From positions 4,340,001 through 4,404,000 of the forward strand of contig OY751486.1 in the NCBI GenBank assembly GCA_963565915.1: a stretch of DNA of 64,000 bases, given 5' to 3'. Positions 44,798 to 54,525 of the stretch are shown piece by piece. Numbering within the stretch: the stretch's first letter is position 1; the number at the start of each line of letters is the position of its first letter. A program made the position numbers and the translations under genes. Origin of the DNA: Entoloma clypeatum (lineage: Eukaryota > Basidiomycota > Agaricomycetes > Agaricales > Entolomataceae). The notes under the pieces were generated by a model. That model was not told the DNA's origin. It saw only the letters and a list, made by a program, of their open reading frames with translations, and searched no databases.

Positions 44798-45939
44798 AAA
44801 TCCTCCTGTCCTCCCTCCGACTCCGCAGACTCCGTGGGCGGAATGGAGTTGCCTTCCGCTGCGTCCTTGACCACGAGTTGTTCCATAACAAACTCGTCCT
44901 GCTCCTCCGTTGTCATGAAGCGAATGTTGAAGTGAAGGGGGCATTCACGACTAAAGTGACCCGTTTTGTTACATCTGAAGCATGCATTGGCATTCTTGCC
45001 TTTGACGCGTGAAGTATCAATGTCCATTGCATTGGGGTCCCTTGTCGGCGGAGACGGAGCGGATGCGGATGCGAGCGGAGCTGTGCATGGAGTGAATGGA
45101 ATGTAGGGGCGAGGGAATACTGAGGTGCCAGGTACTCTTGGTCCGACAACATTGCGGAAGGCGGAGGTACGGGTCGGAGCAGTGGCTTTGAAGGCTTTGT
45201 TGGCAATCCTATTGTCGTCATTGACTCGTGCTGCAGAGTACCACTCATCTGGGTTGTCATCCGCAGGTCGTCCGTGGGTCAGGGTGGCAATCTCGTTCTG
45301 AATGTCGGAACGGAGACCATGGCGGAATTTGAGTACGATGTTGGTATCCTCCTGGTAGCCCGCTTTGTCAATGTAGTCTTTGAACTCGTCAATATAGGTC
45401 TCGACATCCCGTTGACCTTGATAAAAGGATTCTCCTTCGAGGATCAGTCTCGCGTCCTGTTCCTCATTCTTCAGAGTGAACTCCGCTGTAAAGACTGCAC
45501 GGAAGTCCACCCAAGTCCGATAAGGCGGAGCACCGGTCCTCCGCTCCTGTCGGATAATGCAATCCGCAAAGCGTGCTGCACGTCCACTCTTCATGAAAGA
45601 TAAAGCCCAATAAATTTTAGTGTGGTCGTCTGCGAACTGTTCCGGAGCCAGCCCCATAAACAATTCACAGGAGTTTAGAAAGGTCCAGCCATTTGCGCGC
45701 AGTCCATCAAAGTCCGACGGATTGGCAGGTTTTGCTCGACGCATGCCCGGATTGGCCGGAGCGATCGGAGCGGGTATAATAGCGGGTGCGGGAGCAGGTG
45801 GGATAGGTGGCGGAGCTGGGGCAGGAATTGCGTTGAAGGCAAGGAGGAGTTGGTCAAGTTGAGTCGAGATATCAGCCAGAGTTTGACGTTGTTCCTGGAA
45901 CTCGTGCTCGAGCTGTTCAAGGCGATTGGGGTCGTCCAT
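44779..45939 (-). CDS. D2 gag
   Basis: 386 codons from MDDPNRLEQLEHEF. An N-terminal coiled coil and Pro/Ala-rich spacer, a capsid-type domain (NGWTFLNSCELFMGL, then FKDYIDKAGYQ) and one CCHC knuckle CFRCNKTGHFSREC. Near identical to D1 gag and unbroken. GGATTTT (44803-44797) lies before the stop in the same place as in D1. Confidence 0.88.
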   Translation of the reverse strand: MDDPNRLEQLEHEFQEQRQTLADISTQLDQLLLAFNAIPAPAPPPIPPAPAPAIIPAPIAPANPGMRRAKPANPSDFDGLRANGWTFLNSCELFMGLAPEQFADDHTKIYWALSFMKSGRAARFADCIIRQERRTGAPPYRTWVDFRAVFTAEFTLKNEEQDARLILEGESFYQGQRDVETYIDEFKDYIDKAGYQEDTNIVLKFRHGLRSDIQNEIATLTHGRPADDNPDEWYSAARVNDDNRIANKAFKATAPTRTSAFRNVVGPRVPGTSVFPRPYIPFTPCTAPLASASAPSPPTRDPNAMDIDTSRVKGKNANACFRCNKTGHFSRECPLHFNIRFMTTEEQDEFVMEQLVVKDAAEGNSIPPTESAESEGGQEDFPPHSE

Positions 45940-46100
45940 TACTATGCGCGGAGCAGAATCACCAGTTACGGAGAGGTAGTTAGAAGAACTGGAAGGGGTG
46001 TGAGATGTATCGGAGTCGGATGCGGACGAAGCTGCTCCGAAGCGCGGAATCGTGACAACGATGCAATCAGACCCGGTCCAATTAGAAGAGAACTTTCTAC

Positions 46101-46534
46101 TGTAAGGGCGACCTTACGATCCAAGACTCAAACTCAGATACTTGCAAGGGAGATCCGAAGTTTAGATTGAGCAGTCTAATAAGTAATACAACACATACCT
46201 TGCAAGGGAGATCCGAAGAGAAAGTTCTAAGGATTCCCCTGCAAGCTAGCTGCGATAAATAGTAAAATGAGATATGAAATAAGAGATAAAACGAGACGCA
46301 TGAATGATGAGCAATGATCGGGAGTAGCGATGAAGGATGAATGGAAACAAGATGAATGATAGTACCTGCAATCCGACGTGTGGAGTAGCGGATGGGGGCG
46401 GAGTCGTCAGATGCGGAGAGGCGGATAAGATGTCGGAGACAGCGGATATGATCAGAGGACGTCGGAGATGGTGGAATAGAAAGGAAAGGAGAAAAGTAAA
46501 GGAAAAGTGAAAAGTGAAAGTGGTTGCCCTTACA
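46101..46534 (-). repeat. D2 5' LTR (434 bp)
   Basis: Partner of 40432-40865. The differences seen by eye are mostly C/T or G/A at CpG sites. Confidence 0.9.
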
Positions 46535-46539
46535 ACTGC

Positions 46540-47129
46540 CCAATACCCAGTCAATCATAGGATTGTAGCGGGTGAGCCAGTTGTATCCAAGAGTTTGCGG
46601 AGGGGGTTTTAGCTTCGGATTTGTCGGATTTGGATGCGGATTTGTCGGAGCGGGACTTCTCGCGATGATGTTCCCAGTGGCGAGCATCAATAGTCTGTGC
46701 TAGCTCCCTAAGTGCTGGTAATGTGCTTGGCTTTGCTTGAGTCCCAAGAACATCTTTAATCCGCTCCGCCAACCCGGAGTAGTACCGGTGATGCAGGGCG
46801 GAGCTGTCCCAGTGCGTTTTGGCAGCAAGGCGTGTGAACTTGATATTATACTTGAGAATATATTGATTTTCGCGCATTTTGAGATTGTCCAGAGAGTCGG
46901 CAGCATCCGCAACGGGGTCAATGACCCCGAATTCCGTGCGGAGCGTGCGGAGGAATGCGGACCAATCTTCGTACCAGTCCGGGGGGTTGTCTGGGTCCGG
47001 TTTGATGATGAAATGCTCGAAATAATCAAGAGCTGTGCCTCGGAGGAAAGAGATGGCGAGAGTGATTTTGGCAGAGTCATCGTCATACTCGGAGTTGTTG
47101 CGGAAGAACAATGTGCATTGGAGGATGAA
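46540..47129 (-). pseudogene. B gag, C-terminal part fused to protease tail by deletion
   Basis: From 47129: FFRNNSEYDDDSAK, ALDYFEHFII, AFLRTLRTEFGVIDP, HHRYYSGLAERIKDVLG. After TPSANS it joins directly to TTGGATACAACTGG, which in B-host lies in the protease region (VLGYN). About 650 bp are therefore missing: the zinc knuckle, the gag stop and the protease active site. Continues across A2 to 60227-60574. Confidence 0.75.
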
Positions 47130-47686
47130 TGTTACACTTTTTCACCCTCTTCCTACGCACCTTCACACGACCCTTCAACCCTTGATCCCCATCACACCCC
47201 GTTTCACTTAACTCCGACAACCCTGGGACATGTGTCCCCTCTATCAGCGCTATGACTCACACTGACTCGGACTATTCCCCCTTTAGATACATTTTCACTC
47301 ATTATCTATGACTCACGGCCTCGCGGCCTTATCTCTGACTCTTATGCCACAACCCCTTGAAACATCTATCTAACCAATGGCTTATTTAGCTCCTGCGCAG
47401 CACTTACTTATTTATAGCTATAGGATAACATATATAAGACCTGTAACCTTAGAGTAGAGGTCCTCAGCTTGACCTAGGCAAACAACGCTTACTTGTCTAC
47501 TATTTTGAAATGCTCTCTAACTAAGTGCCTTGCGAGGACTTAGCTCTGCTTGACCCGAACCGAGTCGTCCTTCTGAGGAACTCGCTGATTGACCAAGTCG
47601 ACCTATTGAGGGACTTGTTGTGGAACCAGTTCGAACCCACGTGATCCGATCTGTTGAACTTGTTGTTGTAGGCTATCGCCGTAACA
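47130..47686 (+). repeat. A2 5' LTR (557 bp)
   Basis: TGTTACACTTTT to GCCGTAACA. Differences from the 3' LTR seen by eye are C-to-T or G-to-A; at least five of about six lie in CpG. Confidence 0.9.
47431..47475 (+). promoter_or_regulatory. A2 core promoter and predicted RNA start
   Basis: TATATAAG at 47431-47438, then AGCTTGACCT at 47466-47475, 35 nt from the first base of the TATA box and complementary to the PBS. Confidence 0.55.
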
Positions 47687-47688
47687 AA

Positions 47689-47698
47689 AGGTCAAGCT
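47689..47698 (+). promoter_or_regulatory. A2 primer-binding site, self-complementary
   Basis: AGGTCAAGCT, two bases after the LTR, is the reverse complement of AGCTTGACCT inside the LTR. Confidence 0.58.
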
Positions 47699-47980
47699 GA
47701 TCAACGTCGTCAACCCACCGCGGTTTTAGACGCAAAGATTCTTCCCCGACGATCCATCTTTGGAGTCCCGTCCGACTCAGAAGACGAACAGGAGTTCGTT
47801 GACGCACCTGTCACACCACGACCACCGCCGACAGCGTACAGAAGAGTAACCTCCTCTTTCGTACCAGTCAACCCCACATCACCCTCTTACCTCTCTCCGA
47901 GATGAAACCCACCACCACCAGCTGCTGCTGTTGCTGCACCCAGACCGACCCCAGACACCCCAAAGACTCCACTTGTAGAA

Positions 47981-48883
47981 ATGACTTCTCAAGTAAGGAC
48001 CCCAGAAAAAGAAATCAAGATCAGCCCGCCGGCGATCTTCAATGGAGATAGAAGGAAACTATCTGAATTTTTGTTCGACGCGAACCTGTACCTGGAGATG
48101 AACGATGACATTTACAACTCCGACAAGAAGAAAATCCTGTTCACTGTCTCATACATGAAAGGAGGAACTGCCGGACCCTGGAAGGAGTCCTGGCACAGAG
48201 ATATCAGCACCACCGGAGTATCCGTGTACCCGAAATACGCGGAGTTCATCGAGAAACTGAGGAAGTCGTTTTCCCCAGCCGACAAAGAAGGAGACGCGTT
48301 AACCATGATGAAAACACAAAGAATGGAAGGCATGACTGCCGACGAATATGTTGAAAAATTCAAGTTATGGGCTGCAGAGAGTCTGATCAAAGACGATCAA
48401 TCTCTCAGAGACTACTTCATGGAGGCGTTGCCACACGCGCTCCGAGACAAGATATTGGGCCTTGATAAGGTCCCAGGAACAATGGAAGAATGGTACACCA
48501 CGGCGTCCAGACTGGACAACCAGTGGAGAAGGGCCAAGGCAGTGGCTCAAAGACTCAGACCCGATGGGGGAAAGAAGAAGTTCAAGGTTAATTATAACCC
48601 TGCACCCCGAAACACGCATTTCGCCCCAGACCCTAATGCCATGGACATTGACTGGCTAACTGCTGAAGAGAGAGACGACCACTTCAAGAAAGGGTTATGC
48701 TTTGTCTGCCACCAGGCAGGACATCGTGCTGATGCATACAAAGGAGGAAAAACCCCGGTTGCGAACAATACGTTCAAAAAAGCATCTGACGCATATGCCC
48801 ATATCCGAGGCATTTTCAAGGACTTACCAAATGAGGAACAAGACGCCTTGATCTCCAAAATGGAGAAACAGGGTTTTCAATAA
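47981..48883 (+). CDS. A2 gag
   Basis: 300 codons, MTSQVRTPEKEIK start. Capsid-type domain (FNGDRRKLSEFLFDANLYL, then VEKFKLWAAESLI) and one knuckle CFVCHQAGHRADAY, in which the fourth zinc ligand is Tyr (His in A1, normally Cys), so zinc binding may be lost. Unbroken. The upstream frame is open except for a TGA found in both A copies, so the ATG at 47981 is the likely start. Ends GGT TTT CAA TAA. Confidence 0.85.
   Translation: MTSQVRTPEKEIKISPPAIFNGDRRKLSEFLFDANLYLEMNDDIYNSDKKKILFTVSYMKGGTAGPWKESWHRDISTTGVSVYPKYAEFIEKLRKSFSPADKEGDALTMMKTQRMEGMTADEYVEKFKLWAAESLIKDDQSLRDYFMEALPHALRDKILGLDKVPGTMEEWYTTASRLDNQWRRAKAVAQRLRPDGGKKKFKVNYNPAPRNTHFAPDPNAMDIDWLTAEERDDHFKKGLCFVCHQAGHRADAYKGGKTPVANNTFKKASDAYAHIRGIFKDLPNEEQDALISKMEKQGFQ
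48871..48877 (+). promoter_or_regulatory. A2 -1 frameshift site GGGTTTT
   Basis: Canonical X XXY YYZ heptamer (G GGT TTT) two codons before the gag stop; the pol frame is -1 and open at this point. The same heptamer is at 25328-25334 in A1. Confidence 0.62.
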
Positions 48884-51800
48884 AGCGGCCTGTACCGATG
48901 TCAGCCCCCGCTCAGTTTTCAATCTCCCTATCACCTGTAATTGTAGCCGACATGAATGACAAATCTTTTTCGATCCCCATTTCAATGTCAGGAGAAGGAG
49001 AAAGCATCGATGAAAGACTAAAGATAAACGCCCTGATAGACTCAGGAGCAGGAGGAACCTTCTTGGATCAGAAGTTCGCCACAGCTAACCGAATGGAGCT
49101 TATCCCGTTACTAAAGCCCATTCGTGTGTTCAATGTGGACGGAACAAAGAACAAAGAAGGAACGATCACCCATTGTACATGGAAGAAAATCTGGATCGAT
49201 GACAAAGAACTCGACGTCAGATTCTTGGTAACTGGACTTGGAAAGGAAACCACCATTTTGGGGTTACCCTGGTTAAAACAATACAACCCAAAGATTGATT
49301 GGGAAAGAGGAACCTTGGATATTGAAACTATCAGGTTCAAGAAGACCCTGGCAGGGGTCATGAGGAAGAAATTTGATGAGCTCTTAGCATCAAAAGACAA
49401 GAAACCCATTGCAATTGCAGCATGGATGAAAAAAGAACCTAAACAAAGGATCTTCGCAACAATAGAAGAAATTGATGATGAAGAGACCCTTAAACCGAAA
49501 AAGGAGGCTCTACCGGCAAATGGACCTATCTTGAAAAGATTAGATAAAGAATCAGACGATGACCTAGACCTATTCAGGACATATGTCACAACGGATGAAC
49601 CCATTGAGGATATTTGGATCCAAGCCAAAACCTCGATCTCCCAGAAACTGACACACAACACGGACAGCGCGGACAAACCAAAGAAAGAACTACCAGAATG
49701 ATACAATCAGTATCAGAAGTTGTTTGAGAAAGCGGCATCTGAGAGATTACCGGAACACAAAACATGGGACCACGCAATTGACTTAAAACCGGACTTCATC
49801 CCAAAAGACTGCAAGGTTTATCCTTTGTCACTGGAAGAACAAACTAAATTGGATGAATTCCTTGATGAGAACCTTTGAAAGGGGTACATCAGACCCTCGA
49901 AATCACCAATGGCATCACCCTTTTTCTTCGTGGCTAAAAAGGACTCGGATAAGCTCAGACCCTGTCAGGACTATCGGCGATTGAACAAGGGAACAGTGAA
50001 AAACGCATACCCGTTGCCCCTGGTCAGAGATTTATTGGACAAACTGAAAGGAGCAAAGGTCTTTACTAAACTGGACATGCGTTGGGGATACAACAACGTA
50101 CGGATCAAACCTGGCGACGAATGGAAGGCTGCATTCAAAACCAATCGAGGGTTGTACGAACCCTTGGTTGCCTTCTTTGGGTTAGCAGGCATGCCACCCA
50201 TGTTTCAGGCGATGATGAACGAAATCTTCAAAGAAGAACTTGAGGAAGGATGGTTGCTCATTTATTTGGACGACATCTTCATCTTCTCAGTCAATGACGA
50301 AATCGACACCGAACGAACGCTCCGCGTACTAAGAAAAATGATAGAGAATGACCTCTATCTCAACCTGGAAAAATGCGAATTTGGAGTCAGGCAGTGCGAA
50401 TACCTCGGACTGATTATCAAAGAAAACGAAATCGCAATGGACCCCGTTAAGTTATCGGGGATAGCAAAATGGCCAGAACCCACGACTGTCAAGCAAGTCA
50501 GATCTTTCCTTGGATTTGGAAACTTCTACCGAAGGTTTATTGGACACTACTCGGACACTGCCAAACCCCTGAATGATCTGACAAAGAAGGATCAGGAGTG
50601 GGAATGGAACGAAGACTGCCAGACGGCATTTGACACATTAAAGGACAAATTCACGGAATCACCGGTATTGTTGATGCCGAACACTGACAAACCGTTCATC
50701 ATAGAATCTGATGCATCAAAATGGGCAACAGGAGCAGTACTGCGCCAACAAGATGTGAATGGAGACTGGCACCCCTGCGGATATATATCGCACTCGTTCT
50801 CTGCGCCAGAGCGGAACTATGAGATCTATGATCGGGAACTCTTGGGAATTATCCGAGCACTGGAAACCTGGAGGCACTACCTCCTTGGATCACCGTTTCC
50901 CACAGTTGTTCTATCAGATCACAAGAACTTGACGTATTACCAGGAACCCCAGAAATTGAACAGACGACAAGCACGGTGGAGATTGTATCTCTCCGAGTTT
51001 GAACTCAAACTAGTGCATACCCCAGGATCGAAGATGATCCAATCTGATGCCTTGTCAAGGCGACCGGACCATATACCCGAAGAGGACACCGATAACGAAG
51101 ACGTTATTGTCTTGCCAAATGACATTTTTGTCGAAACAGTGGACCTTGAGCTACAAGGAGATATTCTAAAAGCAACCGAAAACGATGAGCTCTTCTCGAA
51201 AGCCATCACTGCCCTAAAAGAATCGGGAACGCCACCGATTAAATCCCATTTATCAGAATGGAGAACAGAAGACGGAATATTATTCTTCCATGACAGATGT
51301 TACGTACCACCAGATGAAACTCTGCGCCGGGAAATAACGAAACGATACCATGATTCCCTACCAAGCGGACATCCGGGACATCTAAAAACCCTGGAACTGG
51401 TCAGAAGAAACTATTGGTGGCCAGGAATGTACGTGTTTGTCAAAAATTATGTTGGAGGATGTGCAACCTGCCAACAAATGAAAGTCAACACACACCCCAC
51501 AAACCCTGGATTAATGCCGATCAAAGCACAAAAAGACGCTAGATCATTCTCTCAGACGACGATCGACTTCATTACGGACTTACCCGAGAGCAACGGGTTT
51601 GACAGTATCATGGTCGTAGTAGACCATGGTTCTACGAAGGGGGTAATTTCCATCCCTTGCACGAAAACCACCGACGCGACCCTCACTGCCAAGCTTTATT
51701 TGGATCACGTATACCGAAGATTCGGACTCCCAGACTCCATTCTGTCTGACAGAGGGCCGCAGTTCGCCTCTCAGGTCTTCAGAGAACTAGGGCGACTCCT

Positions 51801-52593
51801 AGGGATCAAGCTAATGATGAGCACAGCTTATCACCCTCAGACTGATGGAGAAACGGAACGAGCAAATCAGGAACTTGAGATCTATTTCCAGATGTTCTGT
51901 TCGAACAATCCTGAAACATGGCACGATCATAATTCAACAATGGAGTTCTGTCACAATCAAAGAACTCATTCCACGACGAAACGATCCCCGTTCTATCTGA
52001 TGATGGGATACGAACCAAGAGACATACCATTGGCATTCGACAAGACAAATGTGCCAAGCGTAGAAGAACGGCTCAAAGAGCTGAAACAAGCAAGAGATGA
52101 AGCACTGGCAGCGCACGAACTAGCCCGTCAGATGATGGCTGAAAGGTCAACACGAGGTTTCGCTCCGTTTGGAAAAGGAGAACAGGTATGGCTAGAAGGG
52201 AAGAACCTCCGAATTGGATACCCTTCCAGAAAACTGGCACCCAAAAGAGAAGGACCCTTCACCATTTCCGAGGTGCTTGGGCCCATGACGTACAAACTGA
52301 AACTTCCAGAACAATGGAAGATCCACCCCGTTTTCCATGCCTCCTTGTTAACACCTTATCGGGAAAATGACACACACGGACCGAACTTCCACAACCCACC
52401 TCCTGATCTGATCGAAGGAGAACACAAGTATGAAGTAGAAGCAATCCTCACCCACAAGCGACAGGGCAGAGGGTACAAGTATTTGGTCAAGTGGATGGGA
52501 TACCCATCGAGCGATAACACGTGGGAACCTGAATCCAACTTAAAAAGAGCCCAAGAAACGCTGGGATACTACAAACAGACCCACCACCTTTGA
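48877..52593 (+). pseudogene. A2 pol polyprotein, two nonsense codons
   Basis: Protease IDSGAGGTFLD; RT with [24 protein letters not shown] and YLDDIFIF; RNase H with [13 protein letters not shown] and SDHKNLTYY. Integrase: [41 protein letters not shown] and [15 protein letters not shown]. Chromodomain: [20 protein letters not shown] and [12 protein letters not shown] at 49699-49701 and 49876-49878 interrupt one continuous frame between protease and RT. The second sits in NL-stop-KGYIRPS, where an Arg or Lys codon is expected; both fit a CGA origin. Confidence 0.85.
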
Positions 52594-52618
52594 ACCCAAC
52601 CACCCACATCCTCTCATC

Positions 52619-52775
52619 ATGACCACCGTTTCCGATACCGCCACCAAGGAACTTCACCAACACCGCCTCTTTAGGCTCCTGACCAAACCCAAACACAATG
52701 ACAGAGTGCTGCGGCACATTGACGATGAGACTGACCAATTCTTGGTCAACACATTGTTCGGGCTAATCACCCTCC
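52619..52775 (+). pseudogene. A2 extra 3' ORF, N-terminal piece
   Basis: Starts MTTVSDTATKELHQH, 25 nt after the pol stop, in sense direction. 52 codons plus one base run to the D1 insertion at the target duplication CCTCC. Joined to 58881-59623 with D1 and one TSD removed, it is a single 299-residue frame, so it was intact when D1 landed. Confidence 0.65.
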
Positions 52776-53209
52776 TGTAAGGGCAACCACTTTCACTCTT
52801 CACTTTTCCTTTACTTTCCTCCTTTCCTTTCTATTCCACCATCTCCGACGTCCTCCGATCGTATCCGCTGTCTCCGACATCTTATCCGCCTCTCCGCATC
52901 TGACGACTCCGCCCCCATCCGCTACTCCGCACGTCGGATCGCAGGTACTATCATTCATCTTGTTTCCATTCATCCTTCATCGCTACTCCCGATCATTGCT
53001 CATCATTCATGTGTCTCGTTTTATCTCTTATTTCATATCTCATTTTACTATTTATCGCAGCTAGCTTGCAGGGGAATCCTTAGAACTTTCTCTTCGGATC
53101 TCCCTTGCAAGGTATGTGTTGTATTACTTATTAGACTGCTCAATCTAAACTTCGGATCTCCCTTGCAAGTATCTGAGTTTGAGTCTTGGATCGTAAGGTC
53201 GCCCTTACA
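52776..53209 (+). repeat. D1 5' LTR (434 bp)
   Basis: TGTAAGGGCAACC to GGTCGCCCTTACA. No difference from 58442-58875 was seen. Confidence 0.92.
53049..53091 (+). promoter_or_regulatory. D1 core promoter and predicted RNA start
   Basis: TATTTAT at 53049-53055 and AGAACTTTCT at 53082-53091, 33 nt from the first base of the box, complementary to the PBS. Confidence 0.5.
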
Positions 53210-53211
53210 GT

Positions 53212-53221
53212 AGAAAGTTCT
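53212..53221 (+). promoter_or_regulatory. D1 primer-binding site, self-complementary
   Basis: AGAAAGTTCT, two bases after the LTR, is the reverse complement of AGAACTTTCT in the LTR. Confidence 0.58.
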
Positions 53222-53370
53222 CATCTAATTGGACCGGGTCCGATTGCATCGTTGTCACGATTCCGCGCTTCGGAGTAGCTTCGTCCGCGTCCGACTCCGA
53301 TACATCTCACACCCCTTCCAGTTCTTCTAATTACCTCTCCGTAACCGGTGATTCTGCTCCGCGCATAGTA

Positions 53371-54525
53371 ATGGACGACCCCAATCGCCTTGAACAGCTC
53401 GAGCACGAGTTCCAGGAACAACGTCAAACTCTCGCTGATATCTCGACTCAACTTGACCAACTCCTCCTCGCCTTCAACGCAATTCCTGCCCCAGCTCCGC
53501 CACCTATCCCACCTGCTCCCGCACCCGCACCTCCACCTGCTCCGCTCGCTCCGGCCAATCCGGGCGTGCGTCGAGCAAAACCCGCCAATCCGTCAGACTT
53601 CGACGGATCGCGCGCAAATGGCTGGACCTTTCTAAACTCCTGTGAATTGTTTATGGGGCTGGCTCCGGAACAGTTCGCAGACGACCACGCTAAAATTTAT
53701 TGGGCCTTATCTTTCATGAAGAGTGGACGCGCAGCACGCTTTGCGGATCGCATTATCCGACAAGAGCGGAGGACCGGTGCTCCGCCTTATCGGACTTGGG
53801 TGGACTTCCGCGCCGTCTTTACAACGGAGTTCACTCCGAAGAATGAGGAACAGGACGCGAGACTGATCCTCGAAGGAGAATCCTATTATCAAGGTCAACG
53901 GGATGTCGAGACCTATATTGACGAGTTCAAAGACTACATTGACAAAGCAGGCTATCAGGAGGATACCAATATAGTACTCAAATTCCGCCATGGTCTCCGT
54001 TCCGACATTCAGAACGAGATCGCCACCCTGACCCACGGACGGCCTGCGGACGACAACCCCGATGAGTGGTACTCTGCAGCACGAGTCAACGACGACAATA
54101 GAATTGCCAACAAAGCCTTCAAAGCCACTGCTCCGACCCGCACATCTGCCTTCCGCAACGTCGTCGGACCAAGAGTACCTGGCACCTCAGTATTCCCTCG
54201 CCCCTACATTCCATTCACTCCGCGTCCAGCTCCGCTCGCATCCGCAACCGCTCCGCCGACAAGGGACCCTAATGCAATGGACATTGATACTTCACGCGTC
54301 AAAGGCAAGAATGCCAATGCATGCTTCAGATGTAACAAAACGGGTCACTTCAGTCGTGAATGCCCCCTTCGCTTCGACGTCCGATTCATGACGATGGAGG
54401 AACAAGACGAGTTTATCATGGAACAACTCGTGGTCAAGGACGCGGCGGAAGGCAACTCCGTTCCGCCCACGGAGTCTGCGGAGTCGGAGGGAGGACAGGA
54501 GGATTTTCCTCCTCACAACGAGTGA
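53371..54525 (+). CDS. D1 gag
   Basis: 384 codons from MDDPNRLEQLEHEF: coiled coil (about 1-35), Ala/Pro spacer, capsid-type domain (TFLNSCELFMGL, then RFADRIIRQERRTGAPPYRT) and one CCHC knuckle CFRCNKTGHFSREC near residue 310. It packages element RNA. Ends 18 nt after GGATTTT (54501-54507). Confidence 0.9.
   Translation: MDDPNRLEQLEHEFQEQRQTLADISTQLDQLLLAFNAIPAPAPPPIPPAPAPAPPPAPLAPANPGVRRAKPANPSDFDGSRANGWTFLNSCELFMGLAPEQFADDHAKIYWALSFMKSGRAARFADRIIRQERRTGAPPYRTWVDFRAVFTTEFTPKNEEQDARLILEGESYYQGQRDVETYIDEFKDYIDKAGYQEDTNIVLKFRHGLRSDIQNEIATLTHGRPADDNPDEWYSAARVNDDNRIANKAFKATAPTRTSAFRNVVGPRVPGTSVFPRPYIPFTPRPAPLASATAPPTRDPNAMDIDTSRVKGKNANACFRCNKTGHFSRECPLRFDVRFMTMEEQDEFIMEQLVVKDAAEGNSVPPTESAESEGGQEDFPPHNE
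54501..54507 (+). promoter_or_regulatory. D1 -1 frameshift site GGATTTT
   Basis: G GAT TTT in gag frame; slipping back one base on the T run enters the pol frame, open to 58430. The same heptamer at the same place occurs in E and D2. Confidence 0.57.

Larger units (their letters stand above)
40432..46534 (-). mobile_element. D2: Ty3/gypsy chromovirus, decayed copy
   Basis: 6103 bp with 434-bp LTRs (40432-40865, 46101-46534), TSD ACTGC at 40427-40431 and 46535-46539, inserted in B's protease region. gag is intact; pol has two nonsense codons, both TGA where D1 has CGA. The two LTRs differ at about seven positions, mostly CpG transitions, so D2 is older than D1. Confidence 0.9.

Noticed and set aside
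53210..53240. tRNA-primed PBS for family D
   Set aside because: No 3' tRNA end recognised, while a perfect match to the element's own LTR exists.
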